DNA of 64,000 nucleotides from Diphasiastrum complanatum (lineage: Eukaryota; Streptophyta; Lycopodiopsida; Lycopodiales; Lycopodiaceae): the NCBI GenBank assembly GCA_029204225.1, contig CM055102.1:50435918-50499917 (forward strand), written 5' to 3'. The notes under the pieces are model-generated. The model saw only the letters and a program-made list of their open reading frames with translations. It did not search any database and was not told the DNA's origin. The translations under genes were made by a program, and so were the position numbers. Each line of letters begins with the position of its first letter. Within the stretch, counting starts at the first letter, position 1. Positions 55,780-64,000 of this stretch are shown here, in pieces.

Positions 55780-56627
55780 TGTTGGAAGTATTTCTACTTT
55801 CTACGGTGGCTAGGTCTAATGAAGAGTTCGTGCGTAGTATAGTGGTAGACCGGTCGTCCACCTTCTAAGTTCTACAAAGCTTAACAACTGTGAAATAAAA
55901 CATAAACGAAAAGGGAGCACCAAGGCTTCCCAACTGGTGCTCGAAATAGAAACTAATTAAGGCGTGGCTAAGGCGGTATCCAACTAGTAAGGATCAACAA
56001 TAAACTAGGCTTGCTAAGGCTTCCCAACTAGCAAACCGTAAAACTAATACTAACTCCCAAGGGGAAATGAAATAATAAATTGCGACTAACTAAATAATTA
56101 ACAAATAAAGCATGCCACAATAATCCAATGAAAGGAGGCAAGAGGAGGCCCGAGCACCTTCCCTCAAGCTATGCACCTTCCAATGGGAACACAAAGAAAT
56201 AGAATGATAATCTCAAAGAGAGAGCAATTTAGCATAATCTCAGAGTGTTGTTTTACAAGGGAAATGCCTCTCTTCTTATAGCAAGAAGGGCCTTCCATAA
56301 GCTTCTACTAACTTATGGGATTATTTTCTAAAACTTGCAATTCTAAGACTTCTAAACTTCTCCACTTCTAACTTAGAAAGCCTAAGACTCTAAACTTAGA
56401 ACTCAAGATAACTTAGAATCTTTTATTTTCTAAGCTTAAGTTTCTAAGTTTAAGTTCTCTAAGTTAAGTTTTCTAATTTAGAAGTTTAGAATTTAATTAA
56501 GTTTCTACCCATGGACTTATAACACACATGCCATGGTAGGAGTTTATTAACAAGTACTCACAATGGGTTATTATAATACACATGCCACGGTGTTTTATTT
56601 TACTTTGATTCTACTTTGTTGCTAACA
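55780..56627 (-). repeat. Gypsy K right (5') LTR
   Basis: 848 bp, TGTTGGAAGTATTTC...GTTGCTAACA, nearly identical to the interrupted left LTR. It shows the uninterrupted target of copia G: CGGTCGTCCACCTTC. At 55837 it has GTAGTATAGTGGTAGAC, whose first 14 bases match the D-arm/A-box part of plant tRNA-Asp as I remember it, though no tRNA follows. Confidence 0.9.
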
Positions 56628-57393
56628 TTGGATTCTTGTAGCAATCCATGGCTGCATGACCCTTTTTGTGGCAATGGATACACTCAATCTTCAAATTGAG
56701 CCAGCACGAATCAACATTATGTCCTTCACGTCTGCATCTCATGCGTGTTTTCTTGTCGTCATTCTGTTGTTTAGGCTTTTCTTTGTTCTTCCAACTGTCT
56801 TTGTTGGATCCCTCTGATTGTTGGTCTCGATCTTGCTTTCGGTCTGACTCCCTCTTAGGCTTGAACTCCTTTGGCTTTTCATCGTTCTGATAAAAGAGGT
56901 ATGTCTCTGCCATCCCATCACAGATTTGTAAGCTGATATTCAAGAAGCATGATCTGGCTGCGTGATTTCGTCTGAAATCTGGTAAGCAATGTATCCCACA
57001 TCTCTCTTGCATTAGAGAGTGTCGCGAGGTCAAGTGTCAGGCTATCTTCAATGGATAATGACAATACGACTACTGCCTTGTCGTTCTTCTCTCTTCATTC
57101 TCGTAGCTCTTTTCCAGTAGTTGTAGGCATCTCTTTAGTGCCATCTACCCAAGGCCATAGTCCTTCTCCCTTCAATATGAGAGAGGTCTTTATCTTCCAT
57201 GCTAGGAAGTTCGACCCAGTTGAGTCGAGGATTGTGCAGATCTTCGACTGTATACTGTTGATCGATGCCATTGCTGTAGATTGTGTTCTTCGGCTGTTTT
57301 TTCTAGTTTCTTGTTCTGAATGCTTGTCTCCTGGATCTGATAGCTCTTTAGTTATACCAGGTCTTGGATATGAGCCTCTCGTGGCTCTGATAA
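56628..57393 (-). pseudogene. Copia L leader and gag half
   Basis: The primer site is degraded (ATTATCAGAGCC, 57381-57392, minus). Gag starts at 57271 with MASINSIQSKICTILD, FLAWKIKTSLILKGEGLW and PWVDGTKEMPTT. After a frameshift near 57095, frame 57033-56611 has a basic Gln-rich stretch and two zinc knuckles (RCRREGHNVDSC, its first Cys replaced by Arg/Met context, and CIHCHKKGHAAMDC). The sequence breaks at 56628, inside CYKNP, where gypsy K is inserted, and resumes at 45527. It aligns with copia M throughout. Confidence 0.85.
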
Positions 57394-57394
57394 T

Positions 57395-57576
57395 AGATGA
57401 TGTGGCACATTGTGTGCACCTATGGCCGCGCATGGGATCCCATCCCCACCACCTAGCCACCCGCCATCTTTCCCCTTTGATCCCAAAAGGGTTGGTACCA
57501 GGGGACAAGGGTATTGTGTCTTCGATGAGCTTATATGTGGGTGATGTTTTAGTCTCCATTTACTTATGGGACAAAT
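57395..57576 (+). mobile_element. SINE-like repeat, copy 2
   Basis: 182 bp nearly identical to 32034-32218, same strand, here lying where the 5' LTR of copia L should be. The A-box-like word reads TGGCACATTGTG and the B-box-like word GGATCCCATCC. Target duplication not identified. Confidence 0.45.
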
Positions 57577-58175
57577 TAGGGTATGAGAAGTTTAGAGGTG
57601 CCCTAATATGCTCAGATCCGAGCTTGAAAAGTATAAATGTATGATGGGATCTCCATCCAAATATGAAAAAAAATCGAGGTTTTCCACTTCTATCAACACT
57701 GTCTTTGGGTGGCGAGTTCTAGCTATTGGATGTGAGTGTTTTTATGCATTAATTACTTGCTTTGGAAGGTATTGAAGTTTCTTACAGGTCTAAGAAACTT
57801 GCTACACTTTACTTTAGTGTGTTTGATCAAATCTATGTGCCTATTGTGGAGTTAAATGCCAAATTAGCTAGTTTTGGTAACCAGTCTTGGTTCTAGCTGC
57901 CGCGCGCATGTCCAAGTGCTCCTTGGGAGTGCGGCCTCCCGGCGCCAGTCCCGAACGCATTGGATCTAGATCTTTGATTTGTGCATCCTTCATTTCTTTT
58001 AGGATTGATTGGGATTGAATTTGCTGTAAAATTTTGTCACCAACAATCACACAACATCAATGTAGAGAAGAGGGAAGAATAGAAGTAAAAAAGCTCTTCC
58101 AAATATGGTCAAATGATAATGAAATCACACTGGTGGGTTCTCCACACATTACCTACTAGATATATGCATGAGATA

Positions 58176-58178
<3 letters not shown>
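57577..58178. other. Unassigned segment
   Basis: No recognised gene. A plus-strand frame at about 57760-57895 (RSKKLATLYFSVFDQIYVPI) is clean but short and unassigned. A GC-rich patch at 57897-57957 (GCCGCGCGCATG, CCCGGCGCCAGTCC) stands out from the AT-rich surroundings. Confidence 0.3.

Positions 58179-58266
<88 letters not shown>
58179..58266. repeat. (CT)n microsatellite
   Basis: About 44 CT units without interruption, flanked by a 10-bp inverted repeat (ATATGACTCT at 58173-58182, AGAGTCATAT at 58267-58276). Confidence 0.95.
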
Positions 58267-58267
<1 letters not shown>

Positions 58268-58439
58268 GAGTCATATACCCTAAAATTGCAACTATGTCCC
58301 CTATCAATGTCAAAAGATATTGAACACATGTCAATAGGTATAACTGCACCGAATGTATAAGATAATTAGCTACATGCACACATACATGGATTCATGTATA
58401 GTATGAGACATCTATGTGACATGCACTATTAAATTATCA

Positions 58440-58790
58440 TTCTACGCAAAATTAACATAATGACAACCTAGAAAAGACATCATTTATGCCAAGTTTGTAA
58501 TTTTCTATTTGTGAACTGATTTGTAGATAGGTGGGAACATAAAAGTAGATAAATGAATCTAATAGTACAGAACTCTAAGGTTAATACAAATGTGCCTTGT
58601 ATTTTTTTGGATGCATCTCAATAAGTACGTACCAACACATTGATGTATTGAACAATATTAAATCTCTTTGGTATAACGGCCTTTCAATATGGTTATATAA
58701 TGGCTTAGAAAACTACCATTTATTGTTGGTCTATATGAGAGCATGATTTATGCAAAAATTATATTTTTAAATTAGTTTTTAGTATTTGGA
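58440..58790 (-). repeat. Diverged units of the 372-bp repeat
   Basis: On the minus strand this reads TATTAGATTCATTTATC then CCCACCTATCTACAAAT, GGCATAAATGATGTCTTTTC, TAGGTTGTCATTA, and at 58680-58790 TTTTTGCATAAATCATG and AATAAATGGTAGTTTTCTAA, each following the order of words in the 41.7-44.8 kb units. It lies just downstream of the CACTA transposase. Confidence 0.6.
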
Positions 58791-59272
58791 TTTATTTATG
58801 CTATAAGAAATTAATTTTCACATTGCTCTTCAGAATTAGATTTTGGTAAATAGATATTTTGTTCATTGATCTTGTCCCATCGTAAGCGCAAGTTTCTCAT
58901 ATAATATTTCAAATCCATGGTCTAATCACTATTTGCATGTCCATGATGTGGGATGCATATTCTAGTCACCTTCATTTGATATAGGCAATTTGAACAATAA
59001 AAGAGGTATTCAAGAAAAATGAATGTGCCTCATATGTTAGTTGATTCAATGTGCCTCCATAAGATAATTACATATATTTTCATGATATAAACAAATGAAT
59101 TCATTAGCAAGTTGATTGATGTACTTAAGATCTATGGTTAACAATATAGAATGTCAAAAATATAATGGGTATCTACAAATTGTAAACTGAAATTCAACCT
59201 ATTCAAAAACATTTACAGTTATCTAGCTATGAGCAAGATGACCAAATGTCAAAAACCATGCATATATTCAAC

Positions 59273-61295
59273 TTATTCCTCTTGTGAGAGGTCAATATCT
59301 TCTTCTTCACTATCTGTCTCATCCAAAGCATCTTTGGAATGTGCATTTTGAACTTGACGTTCTACAACAACCACATGTACTCCTCCCTTACGAGCTCTCT
59401 CATAGTTATCAGTGGAATCATGTGGAAGCATGATTGGACAAGAAAAGTCCCTAGTGAGTGACAGGTCCATGATATCCTCCATTGTGATACCATTGTGCCA
59501 ATGCCTGGGTGCATGGTCTAGCACCACACTAAACTTTGGGTCCATCTCATCAACAACATAAAAAACTTGGTTTACATGTTCAGGCATTACAAATGGCTGG
59601 TCGTCAATATCTAATGCCTTTAGTACTTTTGTGGTATCCACCATTTGAAAACCATACTTATCTGTTCGCATCGTTGCATTGATTCCAACAATGTTTGGTT
59701 TGTACCATTTACAATACAATAATGTTGTCGAAAAAGATCCCAAATCTAGTTCCAATATGTGTATCATTCTTCCAAAGTATCGAAGCTTTGCCATGATTGG
59801 ATTTTTGTCCTTGTTGACACTACTACGACTCCAAGTATCGAAGTAGGCCGCAACTACAGAGTTTTGTGTGACCTTGCCAATATCAGCTTTCTCGGTCCTA
59901 AAATGATACCCTTTGATGTTCATCACTGAATATGAGCGTGCAACTTGTAGAGGGCCTTGTGCAAGTTTAAATAATGTATTATCCACTTCTATTCCATTCT
60001 TTGATTGCTCTGAAAGCTGTTACATACAACAAAGATAGTTTGAAGAAACATTGATAGTTTTTCATAGCAAAATTTATATCACAGCATGCAAAAGAAATAG
60101 CTTCATAATGTACCTTCTTTGAAAGCCAATCAGGAAAATCTTTGTGATAATTGAGCTTTCCACCTCTTTCTAACTGATCTTCAATACACGTACTTTCATT
60201 TTCAAACTCACTGTACACAATAGTAAATTTTAATTATTTGCAAATGTAAGTAACACCCAATTTTTTTTATATAAAATCAACATTAGATATTGCATGCATA
60301 ATTAGTACATTGAGCCAGCTATCAAGGATTGGTGGGTATCAATCAAGTGAAAGATAAAAAATCATACCTTTGCCATGGTCCAACAATTGCACTATTGTCG
60401 AGAAGACAAAGGTGGGCTTGCTTGAGCATTACATGAGGAAGGTAGAACCTACTTCCCTTGCCCTTCAACTCATGTCCATAATCATCCACGTTATCCACCC
60501 CTATTGTCATAGGACTTGCATCCCATACTCTCTTTGAAATTCCATCAAAGTCTCTCCAATACTCGGTTGAGAATCCAATTGCTTCTTCTATAGCATAGCC
60601 TTCTGCCATGCTTCCTTCAGACCTTGCTACATTTTTCACAAAGGATTTCATTTTTTTCATGTACCTCTCAAAGGGATACATCCATCTCGATTGTACTAGG
60701 CCACATAAATTTATTTGCTCCACAACATGAATAAGCAAATGAGACATCATATCAAAAAATGTTGGTGGAAATGCCTTTTCCAAGCAGCATAGGACATATA
60801 CAGCTTCGTTGTACAAATCATCATAGCTTTTTGGATCAATAGTATTTGCACATATCTTTTTAAGAAGAAGGCTCAACCATATGATTGCAAAACGGACCCC
60901 CTCAGATAATGAATATCGAATTGCAAGAGGAAGCAATTGTTGTAGCAAAATGTGATAATCATGCGACTTTATTGCAACCAACATATCATTGAGTAAATGT
61001 TTTTTCAATGATGCACAATATCCAATTGGTACTTGAATCTTGGATAAGACATCCAAAAATTGTTTCTTTTCTTCTTTTGTGAACGTGTAGGGTGCAGCTG
61101 GAAGCAAAAATTTGTTATCGTTGGCTCCTTGTTGTTTTGGCCAAAGATCTGGATGAATGTTGATGTCTTTCATGTCCATCCTTACTTTTAGAGAGTCCTT
61201 ATCACCAATGCTAAATAGTGTCTTCAATAAGTTCTCTCCAATATTCTTCTCCACGTGCATAACATCAAATGTATTCCATATAAGAAGATCCTATT
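59273..61295 (-). CDS. CACTA (TNP2-type) transposase, C-terminal part
   Basis: Three exons: 61295-60368, 60210-60115, 60016-59273, with clean GT/AG introns; the joints read WQ-SEFE and SKK-LSEQ in frame to a TAA. Exon 1 starts in WNTFDVMHVEKNIGENLLKT and carries the DUF4218 region (PPTFFDMMSHLLIHVVEQI, MYPFERYMKKMKSFVKNVAR, EGSMAEGYAIEEAIGF). Exon 3 carries the DUF4216 region (YFGRMIHILELDLGSF, KYGFQMVDTTKVL, PFVMPEHVNQVFYVVDEMD) and an acidic tail. These domains follow the TNP2 catalytic domain in plant CACTA transposases, which cut and move the element in the nucleus. No stop or frameshift is visible. The N-terminal half, including the catalytic domain, is cut off by the copia M insertion at 61295/61296. 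Confidence 0.88.
60017..60114 (-). other. CACTA transposase intron
   Basis: AAGAAG|GTACATT ... TATGTAACAG|CTTTC, 98 bp; splicing keeps the frame. Confidence 0.8.
60211..60367 (-). other. CACTA transposase intron
   Basis: CAAAG|GTATGA ... TTGTGTACAG|TGAG, 157 bp, AT-rich; splicing keeps the frame. Confidence 0.8.
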
Positions 61296-62289
61296 TGAAG
61301 AAACAAAATGTTTCTAGCTACAAAGCCTTGCTAGCTTTCAGCCCTCCACTTGACACGAAACACAAAGACGAACGGTTCGCGAACACGAAAGTCAAAGGAG
61401 ACGAACACGAATGGTTCGTGAACATGAAAGATTCATGAATGAAAATCTTTTGCGGTCCATTATGAGAAAAAGCAGACGACCCAAATGAAACCAATGATGG
61501 AAACGAAACCAACGAACAAAACGAAACCAATGTCGTGAAACCTTCTCCTGCCCGTCACGCTCCAAAGAGTACCAGCGAGATCATGCAAGTACCCAGAAGT
61601 ACAAATATCTGACTTGATGTCATGATGTCAACAGATACACTCTAGGTCGTGGCTAATCTGCCACTCTTGTAATTTTCTGATTAGTTGTTGATGATTAGTC
61701 ACTCTAATCTTAAAAAAGATACATAGAATGACTATATAATTGCTGGATGATACTTGACAGATGAGATGACAAAATACACATACAGTGTAATAAAGTAGTC
61801 TGATGTTAGTAAGCAATCAAGACAAAATTACAGAATACATGTCCGCCTGCGTGCAAAGACAATTCTGTCTAGGATCTGAAGATCCAACTGTCCTCTAGTA
61901 AAGCGAGACGATCACTCATGAGAGAACCGTGTTTCTCCCACGCTAGCGCACTGCGTGGATTTGCATGCAGTGCTTGAAGAATCAGAGAAAGATTAATATA
62001 CATGATTCTCTTGTCGTGTCTGATCACGAATGCAAATGTGTCTGCTGTTATTTGTGTGTCTGAGTTCTCTTGTTCATTTTAATTCCACACCTTGGTTGAA
62101 ACTATGTTGAATGCTGCATTAATTATATAAACGTAGATCAACAGTGCCTGACTATATTCTAGAGGACTGTAGGAGTAATTCAGCAAGCAGTGTCCAGCGA
62201 TCACATCTGAATTCCATCCGAATCGCATTGAGTCATGGTTGAGTCACGGTCGCGACAGTTTCGCGATTTCTTCCTCTTCATTTTCTTCA
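61296..62289 (+). repeat. Copia M 5' LTR
   Basis: 994 bp, TGAAGAAACAAAATGTTTCT...TTTTCTTCA, followed after one base by the primer site. Flanking five bases are CTATT, to be looked for beyond the window. A TATA-like ATTATATAAACG lies at 62122-62133, about 160 bp before the LTR end. A truncated relative lies at 4695. Confidence 0.85.
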
Positions 62290-62290
62290 G

Positions 62291-62303
62291 TGGTATCAGA
62301 GCC
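62291..62303 (+). other. Copia M primer binding site
   Basis: TGGTATCAGAGCC, complementary to initiator tRNA-Met, one base after the LTR end. Confidence 0.9.
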
Positions 62304-62405
62304 TAACTATCTTGTTATAGTCTGACATAGCTGAGAAGCTATCAGATCCAGGAGGCCAAGCATTCAGACAAACAACCATCAACGAGGGAACAGACTTCAG
62401 AAGCA

Positions 62406-64000
62406 ATGGCTTCAATCAACAACATGTAGAGCAAGATTTGCACAATTCTTGATTCTTCAGGATCTAACTTTCTAGCCTAGAAAGTTAAGACATCACTCAT
62501 ACTCAAGGGCGAAGGATTATTTCCCTGGGTGGATGGCACAAAAGAGATGCCTACAACATCAGACAAGGAGCTACGCAAATGGAGGGAGAAAAATGACGAG
62601 GCAGTAGCCTTGCTATCATCTTTCATCGAAGATAGTCTCACACTTGACCTGGCCACACTCTCCAAAGCTAAAGAGATGTGGGATGCATTACTCACAAGAT
62701 TTTAGACGAAATCAAGAAGTCAAATAATGATGCTAGAAGATCAGCTGACGAATCTATAGTGGGATGGAAAAGACCTCACCTCTTTTGTGAGAAAGATGAA
62801 GGATCTATTTCTATCGCTACATAACTCTGGAGCAGAGAATGCAGTGTTAGCTGAGAATCAGCTCACCTACCTGTTGAGCGCCTTACCAAGATCATTCCAG
62901 AAAACAAGGACCCTGCTCGCAAAAGATCCTACCATGAACCTTGGAAAGGCAATTGTCGAGATTTGAGAGGAAGTCGAGGCTAGAGAACACCTTGATCACA
63001 AGGATGGTTCTGACTGGGCCCTCTACGACAACAAAGAAATATCCAAGAAGCAATCTAAGTCTAAGAGGGAGTCGAATCAGAGGCATGAAAGTGATCAACA
63101 AGCATAGAGAACAAGAAAAGGCAACTGGAAGACCAAAGGGAGGTCGAAGCAGCAAGGTGCAGACAAGAAGACTTGCGTGAGATGCAGAAGAGACGGGCAT
63201 ACAGCAGATACATGTTGGCTCAATCCCAAGATTGAGTGTATCCATTGCCACAAGAAGGGCCATGCAGCAGTGGATTGCCACCAGAACCCGATAAACAAAT
63301 CAGCACAGAATAGACAGGAGAACAGCAATAGTTCATCCTATGTTGAGGAGCCTGAGAGCTCAAAAGTGGGCAAAGAAAGAACAAACAGAAACTGTTCGAC
63401 CACCTATATCTGTGAAGACGTGTGTGTAGCATCAACATCTGACACACATGAGGTGATTCTAGACTCAGGAGCCACCTCACACTTTGTGACATCAAGACGA
63501 ATAATGTCTGATTTCAGAAGTGCAGATCCTTCAAGACTCATAGTTCTTGGAGATGCATCTAGACATCAAGTGAACGATATTGGTTTACTGTGGCTCAACA
63601 CCAATGGCAGAGACAGACGACTCAAAGACGTTCTATTCGTGCCTACTCTACAACAAGACTTGCTTTCTGTAACAAGAATAGCATATGCAGAGATGCATGT
63701 GATGTTTTTTTATGAAGCATGCAATGTGATTGACGCCAGTACCAGTACATTAATCGCTCAAGGCAGAAGGAAAGAAAACCTATATCATCTGAAGGTATGC
63801 CTTCCTATAGATCAAGTGCATCAGACTCATGATGACCAACCAGACACTCTGTGGCACAGAAGACTCTGCCACATGAACTCAATGGCACTTTACCAAGCAA
63901 GCCATCATGGAGCGATAATGGGGGTCAGCATCTCGAATGCAACCAATTCGACCACCTGTGATGCATGTTTGAAAGGCAAGATGTCACGGACTCCATTCAT
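62406..64000 (+). pseudogene. Copia M gag-protease-pre-integrase, runs off window
   Basis: One frame from ATG 62406 to the window end, broken by about six stops but, as far as I can read, no frameshift. Gag: MASINNM, then TAG, SKICTILDSSGSNFLA, LILKGEGLFPWVDGTKEMPT, SLTLDLATLSKAKEMWDALL. Two zinc knuckles: CVRCRRDGHTADTC and CIHCHKKGHAAVDC. Protease: VILDSGATSHFVT. Pre-integrase: LWLNTNGRDRRLKDVLFVPT, LWHRRLCHMNSMALYQA, CDACLKGKMSRTPF. Copia L is a close sister. The stops correspond to Gln, Trp or Arg codons, as in L (SIQSK, FLAWK). RT and the 3' LTR lie beyond the window. Confidence 0.88.

Noticed and set aside
55837-55860. tRNA-Asp gene
   Set aside because: Only the A-box/D-arm-like stretch is present; no anticodon stem, T arm or B box follows.
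57095-57270. Long N-terminal extension of copia L gag to 57559
   Set aside because: The extension reads through the SINE-like repeat and primer site. The Met at 57271 matches the sister start in copia M.
58149-58379. Arg-Glu and Leu-Ser repeat ORFs on both strands
   Set aside because: They are translations of the (CT)n microsatellite, not genes.

Overview
The window looks like a transposon-rich intergenic stretch from a land plant with a large genome. It is AT-rich. It carries Ty1/copia elements primed by initiator tRNA-Met (TGGTATCAGAGC), Ty3/gypsy elements, a CACTA transposase gene with plant-type introns, and G-box (CACGTG) palindromes in LTRs. I find no complete ordinary host gene and no rRNA, tRNA or CRISPR locus. 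I cannot name the species.

Layout. 0-9 kb: decayed gypsy pol on the minus strand, a copia LTR fragment, then a very old gypsy. 9-16 kb: copia A (plus) and copia C (minus). 16-22 kb: LTR-like DNA and copia D (minus), then a plus-strand piece of a non-LTR-type protein. 23-26 kb: copia F (minus), where the RT/RNase H region is replaced by unrelated open sequence. 26-33 kb: a decayed element with at least two intron-containing genes I cannot assign, a short-repeat cluster, a histone H3-tail-like first exon, a copia gag fragment and a SINE-like repeat. 32.7-37.9 kb: copia B (minus) with both LTRs. 37.9-39.2 kb: a decayed minus-strand gene joining a histone-H3-like fold to a Ulp1-like protease. 39.2-41.5 kb: copia H. 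41.7-44.8 kb: about 8.4 units of a 372-bp tandem repeat. 44.8-57.4 kb: a three-level nest, with copia G inside an LTR of gypsy K, and K inside copia L, supported by near-perfect 5-bp target duplications. 58-61.3 kb: a CACTA element whose transposase still splices in silico. 61.3-64 kb: copia M inserted into that transposase.

The most unusual material is the H3-like/Ulp1 gene. One plus-strand fragment at 30.85 kb has the H3 tail and alphaN helix. One minus-strand fragment at 39.2-37.9 kb has the rest of the histone fold, a basic Ser/Pro-rich linker and a Ulp1-type protease. They do not overlap and look like consecutive exons of one gene family. Close by is an unassigned multi-exon gene, suggesting an undescribed DNA transposon; that link is inference. 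Second, copia G and H share a module replacing RT/RNase H inside a long ORF (851 residues in G), and copia F has a different replacement. Third, a family of copia LTRs carries repeated CACACGTGTG palindromes.

Most coding regions are broken by stops and frameshifts. Apparently undamaged reading frames are limited to the G ORF and the CACTA transposase up to its insertion point. All family assignments come from reading motifs by eye; no search was run.
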